Shown: positions 17,271 through 25,591 of the stretch, one piece after another
Layout of the letters: the number at the start of each line of letters is the position of its first letter
How positions within the stretch are numbered: the stretch's first letter is position 1
DNA from: Alphaproteobacteria bacterium
GTDB lineage: Bacteria > Pseudomonadota > Alphaproteobacteria > RF32 > CAG-239
NCBI GenBank assembly: GCA_900767645.1
Contig: CAAFZY010000029.1
Location: forward strand, 1-48,622
Length of the DNA: 48,622 nucleotides
Reading direction: 5' to 3'
The notes under the pieces: generated by a model
The model's input: the letters and a program-made list of their open reading frames with translations, nothing else
What the model was told of the DNA's origin: nothing
The model's database searches: none
Position numbers and translations under genes: made by a program

Positions 17271-17669
17271 ATGAAAAGAAGAATACTCTCTAACGGAGAA
17301 GAAGCAAAAGTAATCATCGTCCTCCACCCTGCATACAATCGCTACTGTGATCCTGTCGATGACTGCGATTACAAACACAAATCAATAATCGGGCTTATCC
17401 CCGCGATTGAAACTCCTGAAGGAAAATTTATTTCACCGGTTGACGGCTCTGAAATAACACTCGACCGGAGCGCAAATGTCCAGATTCGTAATTGTTCACC
17501 GGGACACGAGTTCAAGTACCCTGACGGCGAAGTCGTTCTCTGTGGCAAAAACCGCGGCAAGACCTACTTTGCTGACAAATTCGACAAGGACGGAGTGGAA
17601 AAACTCCGCGGCTTTTATCAGGATACAGTCAAGTATCCGAAGCCGATTGAAGAAGATGAAAAAATCTAA
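17271..17669 (+). CDS. Hypothetical protein, strong promoter, no clear ribosome site
   Basis: 132 residues from ATG 17271 (MKRRILSNGEEAKVIIVLH). The frame extends to 17259 with no better start. No AGGAG-like motif precedes the ATG. Soluble, without signal or membrane segment. It has four Cys (CDPVDDC, RNC, VLC) and the region ITLDRSANVQIRNCSPGHEF. No family recognised. It stands alone between lpxI (divergent) and cca (convergent), with its own terminator. Confidence 0.65.
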   Translation: MKRRILSNGEEAKVIIVLHPAYNRYCDPVDDCDYKHKSIIGLIPAIETPEGKFISPVDGSEITLDRSANVQIRNCSPGHEFKYPDGEVVLCGKNRGKTYFADKFDKDGVEKLRGFYQDTVKYPKPIEEDEKI

Positions 17670-17700
17670 CTCTCAGCCGACAAGGTTGATGTAGGTTAAA

Positions 17701-17746
17701 AAAATCCTGATAACCCCCGTATTTACGGCTGCGTTATCAGGATTTT
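17701..17746. terminator. Bidirectional terminator
   Basis: AAAATCCTGATAAC and GTTATCAGGATTTT form a 14-bp stem, with a small inner hairpin (CCGTATTTACGG), between the convergent 17271 gene and cca. Confidence 0.85.
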
Positions 17747-17751
17747 GTGTT

Positions 17752-18975
17752 TTAAAACGTGAGTTTATCTCTTAATAACCTGATTTTATAATCACGCAAG
17801 CGCTCTTTAAAACTTTCGTCACGCGGAAGCTCCGTAAAATGGGGCATATCAGCGGCTTTGGCGCTTAAAATAATTTCACAGGCATTACTCAGTTTTTGCG
17901 CCGACTGTTCAAAAGTAATCAAATCTGCTTCAGTATGGGTCGACGACATTAAATCCGCCCGACAAACCGCAATGTATTCATTCACATAGTTGGTATGCCC
18001 GATAATCATGGCGCAAGCCAGATTATACAAACTTCCGACCCGCATTTCCGGAATACGATGAAATTTCATATGTTGCGCACGTGCCATATTGGCAAATAAC
18101 CTAAAGCGATTAGGAGCTTTCAGCCGATTACACGCCTGATACACCGATTCAGAACCGCGCATTTCATGATTTTTATGCGACGGAAGCTCTTCTTTCGGGG
18201 TCAGGGCTTTCCCGACATCATGCAATAAAATCCCGAATTTAACCAACGCCGACTCATTCTTTGCCGCTTGAAGCGCCGACAAAACATGACCGCCGGTATT
18301 GCCCTCCGGATGGTATTTTACTTTTTCCGGCACCTGCCAAAGTATATCGACTTCCGGCAAAATAAATTTCAAGGCTCCGATTTGGCGCGCAAGCTCAATA
18401 AACTTGTAAAAAGCGCTTGAGCGCATAGCTTTTAGCACCTCAGCCCAAACCCGCTCCCACGGCAAATAATTAAGCATGCCGGTCGATACCATTTTTTTAC
18501 AAACTTCCAGAGTGTGCGAATCGACCTTAAAATCAAGTTGCGCGGCAAATCGACAAAGTCTTAAAACTCTTAACGGGTCTTCACTGAAGTGTTGCTCGTT
18601 TACCATACGCAGCACTTTATTTTTAATATCTTCTCTGCCGTTAAAATAGTCGTAATATTCGCCGCTTTCTTCATCATACGCAATGGCATTGCAAGTAAAA
18701 TCGCGGCGTTCCAAATCTTCTTTCAAGGTAATATCGGGTGTAAACACAAACTGAAAATCAGTGTGTTTATCGCCGGTTTTAATTTCTTTACGAGCTAAAG
18801 CATATTCTTCTTTGGTCGCCGGATGTAAAAATACGGGGAAACCCTTACCAACCTGAATGTAACCTTGTTGTTGCATTTCAGCAACCGTTGCGCCGATAAC
18901 AACATAATCGCAATCGTTCGGCTTTTTTTGCAGCAACTTATCTCTGACCGCGCCGCCAACCTGATATATTTTCAA
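17752..18975 (-). CDS. cca: tRNA CCA-adding enzyme with HD domain
   Basis: 407 residues: nucleotidyltransferase head (YQVGGAVRDKLL, CDYVVIG, RRDFTCNAIAYD), RNA-binding neck (DPLRVLRLCRFAAQ) and a C-terminal HD phosphohydrolase (ILLHDVGKA), as in E. coli-type multifunctional Cca. Start codon is TTG at 18975, fixed by the conserved KIYQVGGAVRD N-terminus and an AAAGGAG site. Both tRNA genes in the window already encode CCA, so it serves end repair. Confidence 0.93.
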   Translation of the reverse strand: MKIYQVGGAVRDKLLQKKPNDCDYVVIGATVAEMQQQGYIQVGKGFPVFLHPATKEEYALARKEIKTGDKHTDFQFVFTPDITLKEDLERRDFTCNAIAYDEESGEYYDYFNGREDIKNKVLRMVNEQHFSEDPLRVLRLCRFAAQLDFKVDSHTLEVCKKMVSTGMLNYLPWERVWAEVLKAMRSSAFYKFIELARQIGALKFILPEVDILWQVPEKVKYHPEGNTGGHVLSALQAAKNESALVKFGILLHDVGKALTPKEELPSHKNHEMRGSESVYQACNRLKAPNRFRLFANMARAQHMKFHRIPEMRVGSLYNLACAMIIGHTNYVNEYIAVCRADLMSSTHTEADLITFEQSAQKLSNACEIILSAKAADMPHFTELPRDESFKERLRDYKIRLLRDKLTF

Positions 18976-19096
18976 AATTATTCTCCTTTTATATATTACA
19001 AACTACTATGCCGTAAAAAATAAATCAACCCCTAACTAACATCTTGCATTTTTGGCAAAATATCGCTATATTTTAAATGTCTTAATATTATCATGC

Positions 19097-19597
19097 ATGA
19101 AAAAGTTTTTTATTATTCTTTTTTGTTTGGGGATATGTCAGGTTACATTTTCTCAAATATGCGGCAACGCGGGCATAATCTCAGGAGTAAGCCTCAGCCA
19201 AAACAGAGCCGGAGGCACTTGCGGAGTTTTTACTTCCGCTGAAATAAAATGGTTGCGTTTTGAAGCTGAACTCGGTTGGAGCCAAATTGATTACAAATCA
19301 ACATCGGACAGCACTCATCTCGGCAACATTTTTTATTTTAATCCGTCAATCGGTATGGTTATAGGCGATGAGTGCCGAATTGTTATGTCACTCGGAGTTA
19401 CCAACTGGGGCGGCATAAATAAAGAAAACCGGTTATCAAAGCGGCTTATATGTCCGAAAATTAAAATCGGCGGCGAAATTCCTCTGTATCCGTTTATGTA
19501 TCTTAACATATCATGGAACGGAATTATTGCCCCTGATTCAAGCGTTGCCGTCTGCACCAACAATTTTTTGACGGTAAGCGTTGGTTACAAATTTTGA
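19097..19597 (+). CDS. Secreted beta-strand-rich protein, probable small outer-membrane barrel
   Basis: 166 residues from ATG 19097; a longer frame starts at a TTG (19052) and would destroy the signal peptide. Signal MKKFFIILFCLGICQVTFSQ, then short strands ending VSVGYKF, a C-terminal aromatic as in barrels. The signal ending FSQ is more like Bacteroidota secreted proteins than its neighbours, so import is possible. No family assigned. A terminator overlaps its end. Confidence 0.6.
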   Translation: MKKFFIILFCLGICQVTFSQICGNAGIISGVSLSQNRAGGTCGVFTSAEIKWLRFEAELGWSQIDYKSTSDSTHLGNIFYFNPSIGMVIGDECRIVMSLGVTNWGGINKENRLSKRLICPKIKIGGEIPLYPFMYLNISWNGIIAPDSSVAVCTNNFLTVSVGYKF

Positions 19598-19636
19598 AAG
19601 AGGTAAACAAATTAAGTTTGTTTTGCCTCTTTTTTA
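19597..19636 (+). terminator. Terminator after 19097 gene
   Basis: AAAGAGG (with TAAACAAA) pairs with TTTG..CCTCTTT, followed by a T run. Confidence 0.75.
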
Positions 19637-19706
19637 TTTCTTCAGCTTGAAGCTATGCGCAAAGTGCTTATATCACAAAGCGGTTAATTCAATAAGGAGA
19701 AAAGTT

Positions 19707-20402
19707 ATGGAAAACGTAAGCAGAATCCCTCTCATAGGCGATAAAGCGCCTGAATTTAACGCCGTTACCACCAACGGCAGTATTAACTTTCCGCAAGATT
19801 ACGGCGGCAAATGGGTGATTTTATTTTCTCATCCCGCTGACTTTACGCCTGTTTGCACTACTGAAATTGCCACTTTTGCCGCCATGCATGATGAATTTAA
19901 GACCTTAAACTGCGAATTGGTCGGACTTTCGGTAGACAGCAATTCTTCGCATTTGGCATGGATAAAAGAAATTGAAGATAAAATCAGTTTTCACCGCTAT
20001 CAGGGGCAAAAAATTGAATTTCCGATTATCGCCGATTTCAAAGGCGAAATCGCCGCCATGTACGGCATGCTCTGCCCCGAAAAAAATGAAGCGCACGCCT
20101 GCCGCTCCGTATTTTTTATTGACCCTGTCGGCATTGTACGCGCCATAATTTATTACCCGCAAACTACCGGACGCAATTTTGCGGAAATAAAACGCGTTTT
20201 GCAAGCCCTACAAACCACCGATAAATACGGCATTGCCACTCCGGCCGATTGGAACGTAGGCGACGACGTGTTAATTTCGGCACCTAAAACCAAGCGTGAA
20301 CTTGATGAGCGCATAGAATACGGCAAAACATCCGGCGCAGTGTGCAATGATTGGTTTTTCTGCACTCAAAAAGCTGAAAATATGTCAGTAAAAAACAAAT
20401 AA
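19707..20402 (+). CDS. Peroxiredoxin, Prx6-like
   Basis: 231-residue AhpC/TSA-family thiol peroxidase. Peroxidatic Cys in ADFTPVCTTEIATFA (about residue 50), VGLSVDSNSSHLAWI, and a long C-terminal arm with SGAVCNDWFFC, which recalls the extra cysteines of archaeal and bacterial Prx6-type enzymes. It reduces H2O2 and organic peroxides in the cytoplasm. ATG 19707 follows AAGGAG. It converges directly with the esterase gene with no spacer. Confidence 0.88.
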   Translation: MENVSRIPLIGDKAPEFNAVTTNGSINFPQDYGGKWVILFSHPADFTPVCTTEIATFAAMHDEFKTLNCELVGLSVDSNSSHLAWIKEIEDKISFHRYQGQKIEFPIIADFKGEIAAMYGMLCPEKNEAHACRSVFFIDPVGIVRAIIYYPQTTGRNFAEIKRVLQALQTTDKYGIATPADWNVGDDVLISAPKTKRELDERIEYGKTSGAVCNDWFFCTQKAENMSVKNK

Positions 20403-21101
20403 CTACGCCTGATTGCCGTTTATAACTTCTGTGATAAAATCAAGTTCCGGCTCCGAAAGTTCATGTCCCAAATTATCAAAACTTTTGGTGCTAACCGGCA
20501 CATGCTCGCTTTTAAGCCATTCGGCGGTAAAATTCAGACACTTAAACAAAACCTGCGTGTCTTTCTTGCCGTGCAACAAATAAACTTTCGGGCGCGAGCT
20601 GATTTGCTTGTCAAGATAAACATCAGCCGCCGCCAAGCCCGAAAATGAAAAGCAACCGGCAAGCGCGCGTTTACGGATTAAAGCGGTCCAAATTGCAACC
20701 ATCGCCCCTTGCGAAAATCCGGCAATGTAGGTATTGCCGTCATTAAAGCCGTACTTCTTTTGTACTTCATCAATAAAGTTATTCAAGCCATGCGAGGTTT
20801 GCGCAAGCATCGAGCCCGCCTGATTATAGAGTTTGGTAATTTCTTCAATTGAGGTTGTTTCCAGCTTACGCACGCCGTTAATGTCAAAATTTTGAATTTT
20901 ATACCAACGTTTGCGTTCCGGATTGCGCGATGAGCAAAAATTTCCCTCAGGCGCCGCAATCACAAGCTCCGGCATTTTTTGCCGCAAATAAGTGTAAGCC
21001 GGCAACATTTCCGCCCGAGTATTATTGTAGCCATGCAAAAATATAAGCAAATATTTTGCTTGCCCGCTGCTCGGTAAATACAAACTTTCAAAATCAGACA
21101 A
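20403..21101 (-). CDS. Alpha/beta hydrolase, phospholipase/carboxylesterase family
   Basis: 232 residues. Oxyanion region LLIFLHGYNNTRAEM, nucleophile elbow GFSQGAM (Ser), Asp in LHGKKDTQVLF and His in NLGHELSE form the triad of the YpfH/esterase II family. Substrate unknown. The start looks to be TTG at 21101 (MSDFESLYL); it lies 9 nt after the upstream stop and the ribosome site is weak (GGCGGGCG), so the start is uncertain. Confidence 0.8.
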   Translation of the reverse strand: MSDFESLYLPSSGQAKYLLIFLHGYNNTRAEMLPAYTYLRQKMPELVIAAPEGNFCSSRNPERKRWYKIQNFDINGVRKLETTSIEEITKLYNQAGSMLAQTSHGLNNFIDEVQKKYGFNDGNTYIAGFSQGAMVAIWTALIRKRALAGCFSFSGLAAADVYLDKQISSRPKVYLLHGKKDTQVLFKCLNFTAEWLKSEHVPVSTKSFDNLGHELSEPELDFITEVINGNQA

Positions 21102-21110
21102 AACGCCCGC

Positions 21111-21446
21111 CTATATCATAAATCTGATAAGCATAATCAAGTAAACATAAACTAAAAACGCCAACGCTTTATACATTATGGCATAAACTTCAAACGTTCC
21201 GCCGGCAATTAGCATTTGCACCACAATCGCGGCAAGCAAAGCGCAAGCAATCATAATCAGCCAGTAATGGCGCTGTTTGTTAAAAAGCAAGGCGAGTACC
21301 ACTGCCGACCCCGCGATATACGGATTTTTCATGCTTCCGAACAGCAAATTGACCGGCACCGTAACCTCTGCAATTTTAAATATAAACGACAGGGCGATAA
21401 TAATAACCGCCGCCACAAAAATTAAAAAGCATGTTTTTTTAGACAT
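21111..21446 (-). CDS. Small membrane protein
   Basis: 111 residues with three or four predicted membrane segments (TCFLIFVAAVIIIALSFIF, an AVVLALLF region, YWLIMIACALLAAIVVQM, FLVYVYLIMLIRFMI). ATG 21446 follows AAAGGAAC. Unknown family. It lies between the hemolysin III-like gene and the esterase on the same strand. Confidence 0.6.
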   Translation of the reverse strand: MSKKTCFLIFVAAVIIIALSFIFKIAEVTVPVNLLFGSMKNPYIAGSAVVLALLFNKQRHYWLIMIACALLAAIVVQMLIAGGTFEVYAIMYKALAFLVYVYLIMLIRFMI

Positions 21447-21470
21447 TAAAGTTCCTTTCAATCAATTGTT

Positions 21471-22127
21471 TTAATCGACAAACACGCATGAGAACAAAAT
21501 GGCCATAAAGTGCATAATTGTTCCGACCAGTACAAAACCGTGCCAAATGGCATGAGTATATTTTTTGCTTTTCCATAAATAAAAAATAATGCCGACAGTG
21601 TAAAAAATGCCGCCTAAAACCAAAAACACAAGCGCCAATTTTGACATTACCGCAAATAAGGTTTTAGAAGCAATCAAAACCAACCAGCCCATGCCTAAAT
21701 AAAGACTTACCGACCAAATTTTGGTACCGCTGCCCGATGAAACAATTTTAAGCACGGTGCCCAAAAGCGCCAAACTCCAAATAACCGCAAACAACACCCA
21801 ACCCAATGTGCCGCGCATTAAAACAAGCAAAAACGGCGTGTATGTTCCGGCAATTAAATAATAAATGGCGATATGGTCAAATTTTTTTAAAATGGTTTTA
21901 GCATGCGGAAACGGTATGGCATGATATAATGTAGACGCCATGTACATCAACATCATACTGGCGCCGAATATGGCAGTTGAAACAATACTCCACACATTGC
22001 CGTAAACGGCTGAAAGCGTTACCAAAACACTGGTAATCGCAATGCTTAAAAACACTCCGATACCATGCACAATGCTGCTGATAATCTCTTCTTTTAAGGT
22101 GTAGGTTGAACATATTGATGTTTTCAT
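21471..22127 (-). CDS. Hemolysin III / PAQR family membrane protein
   Basis: 218 residues with seven membrane segments and the family motifs EEIISSIVHGIGVFLSI, MYMASTLYHAI, KFDHIAIYYLIAGTYTPF and the C-terminal HAIWHGFVLVGTIMHF. The conserved His/Ser/Asp residues resemble metal sites of PAQR hydrolases (YqfA/TrhA family). Related proteins influence membrane energetics and lipids; haemolysis is not implied. ATG 22127 follows AGGAG. Confidence 0.88.
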   Translation of the reverse strand: MKTSICSTYTLKEEIISSIVHGIGVFLSIAITSVLVTLSAVYGNVWSIVSTAIFGASMMLMYMASTLYHAIPFPHAKTILKKFDHIAIYYLIAGTYTPFLLVLMRGTLGWVLFAVIWSLALLGTVLKIVSSGSGTKIWSVSLYLGMGWLVLIASKTLFAVMSKLALVFLVLGGIFYTVGIIFYLWKSKKYTHAIWHGFVLVGTIMHFMAILFSCVFVD

Positions 22128-22195
22128 ATTGGTTCTCCTGATAAAACCCAACGGCAACACTTTATGCCATTATTTTATTAACGTAAAGCAATTTT

Positions 22196-23362
22196 TCAGG
22201 CTTTGTCTTTAATTTTGGTTATCATGAACAGTAAATACGCCGCGCAAATTGCCATTATTGCTACCGCGCCGCTTTGCGAACCGGCAACATCAGAGGCAAT
22301 TCCCATAACGGCCGGCACTATTGCGCCGCCGCATATTCCCATTATCATCAAGCCGGAAATTTCGTTTTTATGGCGCGGATTGGCAAGCATAATCTGCGAA
22401 AACACCACCGGAAAAATATTAGCATTGCCAAAGCCGATAAGCCCCATGCAAACATAAAGCGTACGCATATCGTCAAACATCAACAATCCAAGCAAACCGG
22501 CGGTTAAAATAATTACGCTTATCATAAAAAAACGCTTGGCAGAATATTTAGCCAACACATATGCTCCGAATAAACTTGCAAAAGTACGGAATAAAAAATA
22601 CACGCTGATGGCAAGTCCGGCCTGAGTTAATGACACACCCAATTTTTCAATAAAAATTTTCGGCGCGGTAACATTGGTGCCCACATCAATGCCCACATGG
22701 CATACAATTGCCGCAAAAGAGAGCAACACCGCTTTATCGGCAAGCAACACAAAGCTTTCTTTGAAGCCGGTTATTTTGCTCTCGGTTTTTTCTTCAGGTA
22801 TTTTATCAAAGTAAAGGCTTATCAGCGCAACTGCGCCTTCAGCTAAAAACACCGCGTACAACATGCGCCAATTACCAAAATGTAATGCCGCCCAAGCGGC
22901 TAAAATCGGCGCCGAAAACGCGGCTACCGCTTTAACGAATTGCCCGAAAGTTATGGCGCTTGAAAGCCGCTGTTTACTGACAATGTTTGAAAGCAACGGA
23001 TTAATGGAAGTTTGCATCATGGTATTGCCGATACCGAGCAATGAAAATGAAATTACCATCAGCGGCAGATTATAATCAATCAGCGGCAGCGCCACTGCCA
23101 GTAAGGTAATAACCAGACTGAGCAAAACCGTTTTATGGCGTCCGATGCGATTCATCAGCATGCCGGTCGGCACGGAGGCAACCAAAAACCAAAAGAACAC
23201 CATAGAAGTAAACAAATTGGCAACCGTATCCGAAAGCGCAAAATCGGCTTTAACATAGTTGGTGGCAATTCCGGTTAAATCAACAAAACCCATGGCAAAA
23301 AAGGTTAAAATTACCGGCACCAACTGCCAAAATACATGAGCGTGTTTAACTTGTTTTACCAT
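22196..23362 (-). CDS. MFS sugar transporter, FucP-like
   Basis: 388 residues, about 12 membrane segments, with the MFS loop MNRIGRHKTVLL and the FucP-type start ILTFFAMGFVDLTGIATNYVKADF. It is the downstream partner of a PfkB sugar kinase, whose stop is 3 nt before this start, so it probably imports the sugar that the kinase uses, maybe fructose or a related hexose. Confidence 0.82.
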   Translation of the reverse strand: MVKQVKHAHVFWQLVPVILTFFAMGFVDLTGIATNYVKADFALSDTVANLFTSMVFFWFLVASVPTGMLMNRIGRHKTVLLSLVITLLAVALPLIDYNLPLMVISFSLLGIGNTMMQTSINPLLSNIVSKQRLSSAITFGQFVKAVAAFSAPILAAWAALHFGNWRMLYAVFLAEGAVALISLYFDKIPEEKTESKITGFKESFVLLADKAVLLSFAAIVCHVGIDVGTNVTAPKIFIEKLGVSLTQAGLAISVYFLFRTFASLFGAYVLAKYSAKRFFMISVIILTAGLLGLLMFDDMRTLYVCMGLIGFGNANIFPVVFSQIMLANPRHKNEISGLMIMGICGGAIVPAVMGIASDVAGSQSGAVAIMAICAAYLLFMITKIKDKA

Positions 23363-23364
23363 TA

Positions 23365-24246
23365 TTATTCTCCTTTAATATCTGCTTCATATTTAGGCCA
23401 AGCCCCTTCTCGCGTACAAACAAAAGCCGAAACTTTTATTGCCGTTTGGTGCGCCTGTTGCAGGCTTTTTCCGGTTAAAAGCGAATATACAAACGCCGCC
23501 GAAAACAAATCGCCGGCGCCGACCGTATCGGCAACTTTGACTGCCGGAGTTTCAAAGTATGAGGTTTCATCAGGGGCATAAACCGTACTGAATTTTTCTC
23601 CGGCGGTGAAAATCACATATTTAAGATTATAGCGGCGCATTAAGGCGCGGCAAACTTCTTCATCGGTTCCGTTCAAATTAAACAACGGACGAATTACCGC
23701 CATTTCATCAATATTAATTTTAAACACGTTGGCGCGCTTTAGCAAAGTTTCTATCAATTCCGGCGAATAATAATGCTGTCGCAAGTTAATATCATAAAGT
23801 TTAACGGCTGTATCCGGAACACACGAGAGCATTTGTAAAATATGCTCGCGGCTATCCGAGTTGCGGAGCGCAAGCGTGCCGAAACAAACAGCATCGGCCT
23901 GTTGTAAAATCTGCACGGCTTTAGCGCTGCAAGGCAAATGGTCCCATGCTGCGTTTTGAACAATTTCATATTCGGGAATACCGTTTTGAAGCGTAATCAA
24001 AACTTTACCGGTGGGATAATCGACATGCTCAATAATGCCGTTAATCCCGCTTTGTTTAAGGCGACTTAAAATCTCGCGCCCCAAATCGTCATTACCAACC
24101 GCGCTGACGGCATAACCATTTGCCCCGAGTTGCGTGACATGGTACACAAAATTAATCGGCGCTCCGCCGGCTTTTTTACCATCGGGGAACACGTCCCAAA
24201 GCAATTCGCCGATACCGACAACAATCGGTTGTTTTTTGATTTTCAT
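23365..24246 (-). CDS. PfkB-family carbohydrate kinase, probable fructokinase
   Basis: 293 residues with VGIGELLWDVFPDGKKAGGAPINF, LYDINLR, VFKINIDE and the catalytic DTVGAGDLFSAAF anion-hole motif. The GGAPINF and WDVFP motifs fit fructokinase and related kinases. It acts on the sugar imported by the MFS protein; fructose-6-phosphate would feed glycolysis. ATG 24246 follows GGGAGG. Confidence 0.85.
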   Translation of the reverse strand: MKIKKQPIVVGIGELLWDVFPDGKKAGGAPINFVYHVTQLGANGYAVSAVGNDDLGREILSRLKQSGINGIIEHVDYPTGKVLITLQNGIPEYEIVQNAAWDHLPCSAKAVQILQQADAVCFGTLALRNSDSREHILQMLSCVPDTAVKLYDINLRQHYYSPELIETLLKRANVFKINIDEMAVIRPLFNLNGTDEEVCRALMRRYNLKYVIFTAGEKFSTVYAPDETSYFETPAVKVADTVGAGDLFSAAFVYSLLTGKSLQQAHQTAIKVSAFVCTREGAWPKYEADIKGE

Positions 24247-24345
24247 AAGCGCCTCCCGTATTGTTTGAATATATAATCAATGGTAGATAAAATTTTAACT
24301 CTCTGCAAGTGTTATTTCCGTAAATTGCAAAATTTGATATTTTTC

Positions 24346-24374
24346 TTGCATATCGCACAAAATGAATTTATAAA
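24346..24374 (+). promoter_or_regulatory. tRNA-Arg promoter
   Basis: TTGCAT (24346-24351), 17-nt spacer, TATAAA (24369-24374), 8 nt before the tRNA 5' end. A CGTAAATTGCAAAA string upstream resembles the pilin leader core. Confidence 0.7.
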
Positions 24375-24382
24375 AACAGCAG

Positions 24383-24459
24383 GTCAGCGTAGCTCATCTG
24401 GATAGAGCAACAGTTTCCTAAACTGTGGGTAGTGGGTTCAAGTCCCGCCGCTGACGCCA
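24383..24459 (+). tRNA. tRNA-Arg (anticodon CCU)
   Basis: 77 nt with all four arms: acceptor GTCAGCG/CGCTGAC, D arm GCTC/GAGC, anticodon stem ACAGT/ACTGT with loop TTCCTAA, T arm GTGGG-TTCAAGT-CCCGC, and encoded CCA end. Reads the AGG codon. A terminator-like stem follows at 24468-24491. Its 3' end is copied at 24638, see the repeat entries. Confidence 0.95.
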
Positions 24460-24491
24460 TAAAAACAAGTCGCCTTTATGGCGGCTTTTTT
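24440..24491 (+). repeat. Direct repeat, tRNA-Arg 3' end, copy 1 (att-like)
   Basis: 52-bp sequence spanning the last 20 nt of the tRNA-Arg gene and the following stem (AAGTCGCC...GGCGGCTT) with T run. An exact second copy lies at 24638-24689. tRNA 3' ends are the standard att sites of integrases, so the pair may be the scar of an integrated element; no integrase is present. Confidence 0.85.
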
Positions 24492-24637
24492 TGTGGCATA
24501 AATAACAAGGGACTTGAACCAGAGAGGGCGCGAACCGATAGAAAACCTCCGGTGGAGGTTTTCGTTGTGAGCGGCGCAGTTTTCTTATTTGAGCGAGAAG
24601 CGACAGCGCCACGAAGCGAAATTAGAAAACAAGCTGT

Positions 24638-24689
24638 AAGTCCCGCCGCTGACGCCATAAAAACAAGTCGCCTTTATGGCGGCTTTTTT
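24638..24689 (+). repeat. Direct repeat, tRNA-Arg 3' end, copy 2
   Basis: Exact 52-bp copy of 24440-24491, displaced by 198 bp. The 146 bp between carry an inverted copy of the tRNA T-arm string (GGGACTTGAACC, 24509-24520) and no gene. The G-rich repeat follows immediately after the T run, then pilin cassette C. Confidence 0.85.
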
Positions 24690-24740
24690 AATTCCCATCC
24701 TGAGGAGGGGTGGCGGCGGAACGCCGACGGGGTGGTGAAA
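24690..24740 (+). repeat. G-rich dispersed repeat, copy 1
   Basis: Begins AATTCCCATCCTGAGGAGGG, then TGGCGGCGGAACGCCG and ends GGTGGTGAAA. A near copy is at 30002-30051, also directly after a T run of a duplicated terminator. Unknown origin. Confidence 0.8.
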
Positions 24741-24743
24741 CAT

Positions 24744-24829
24744 ACAACTTATGCACAGCACAGACTCGTAAATATTGCAAAAAAAAAACGCGGGCTAAAA
24801 TCTTCTTAAGACTAACCCTTTTTGAGGAG
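24744..24829 (+). promoter_or_regulatory. Pilin-cassette leader, copy C
   Basis: DnaA-box consensus TTATGCACA (24749-24757), ACTCGTAAATATTGC, ten A, CGCGGGC, TAAAAT, ribosome site GAGGAG (24824-24829). It starts only 3 bp after the G-rich repeat. Confidence 0.75.
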
Positions 24830-24836
24830 ATTTTTG

Positions 24837-25568
24837 ATGTTTATAAAAAAAATTGCTACTTGGCTTAACCTGGATATTCGGGTCAAGCCCGAATATGACA
24901 ACATAGGAGCGGACACTCTGGTCAAGTTTGAGAATGACAGTGTTTGCTCAGGTCGGTCTATGGTTGAGATGCTCGGCGTTCTGGCTATTATCGGCGTTCT
25001 GTCTGTCGGCGCGATTGCAGGATATTCCAAGGCTATGTTCAAATATAAATTAAACAAACAAACCGAACAATTAAATCAGGTTATCGGTGCCATCACGCGT
25101 TATAAAAGCAGCTTACTGCTAAATCCCAATCCGGCAAATACGCCGACTTCTGATTATCAATTAGTCCCGATACTTAAAAAACTTGGCGAAATTCCGAAAG
25201 AAATGTATACATCCGTCAATGAATATATTAAAGACAGTTTTGGCGTCGAATATCATATTTACAATCGCAATACAGAAAAAAGTCTGATTTCATTACGAAC
25301 ATATAATCTTGGCCGCGACGAGAGTTCTTTTCAGATTTGTAAAAACTTATATTTAATTGCCAAGGAATGGCATAAAGAAATTAATGTCATAATGGTTGTA
25401 GCTTATAAAGGGAATACTTTCTCTTCCAAAGGATGGTGCTGTGGCGATGACTACATAGTAAGTGATTGTACTATGAGAATTAAAGATCTACAATTATCTG
25501 ACCTTGACGATATTTGCCGAACCGCCACTGAAGAGCAAGGCGATTATTCTATAATGTTACGTTTTTAA
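24837..25568 (+). CDS. Prepilin-like protein, family copy C, long leader with palindromic inserts
   Basis: 243 residues. The leader peptide is 39 residues (MFIKKIATWLNLD...) and ends VCSG before RSMVEMLGVLAIIG; copies A, B and F have only 6-7. The extra length is encoded by two palindromic elements (24869-24900 and 24916-24940). ATG 24837 follows GAGGAG; TTG 24822 lies within the ribosome site. Cys: QICKN, GWCCGDD, SDC, DDIC. The C-x2-C-x5-C motif of the other five copies is lost here (ICRTATEEQG). Contains IPKEM and DSFG family motifs. Confidence 0.8.
   Translation: MFIKKIATWLNLDIRVKPEYDNIGADTLVKFENDSVCSGRSMVEMLGVLAIIGVLSVGAIAGYSKAMFKYKLNKQTEQLNQVIGAITRYKSSLLLNPNPANTPTSDYQLVPILKKLGEIPKEMYTSVNEYIKDSFGVEYHIYNRNTEKSLISLRTYNLGRDESSFQICKNLYLIAKEWHKEINVIMVVAYKGNTFSSKGWCCGDDYIVSDCTMRIKDLQLSDLDDICRTATEEQGDYSIMLRF
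24869..24900. repeat. Palindromic element inside the prepilin leader, copy C
   Basis: CCTGG followed by the inverted repeat ATATTCGGG/CCCGAATAT around TCAAG, then GACA. It is translated in frame (LDIRVKPEYD). Counterparts at 25715 and 30348 have different stem sequences that still pair. Confidence 0.8.
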
Positions 25569-25591
25569 TTGACATAAAAAATTACTTAAAT

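Noticed and set aside
24440..24689. CRISPR-like repeat pair
   Set aside because: Only two copies, one being a tRNA end with terminator; no regular spacing and no Cas genes.
24432..24809. 125-codon frame across the tRNA-Arg repeats
   Set aside because: It reads the tRNA end and both 52-bp repeats; an artefact of duplicated non-coding DNA.
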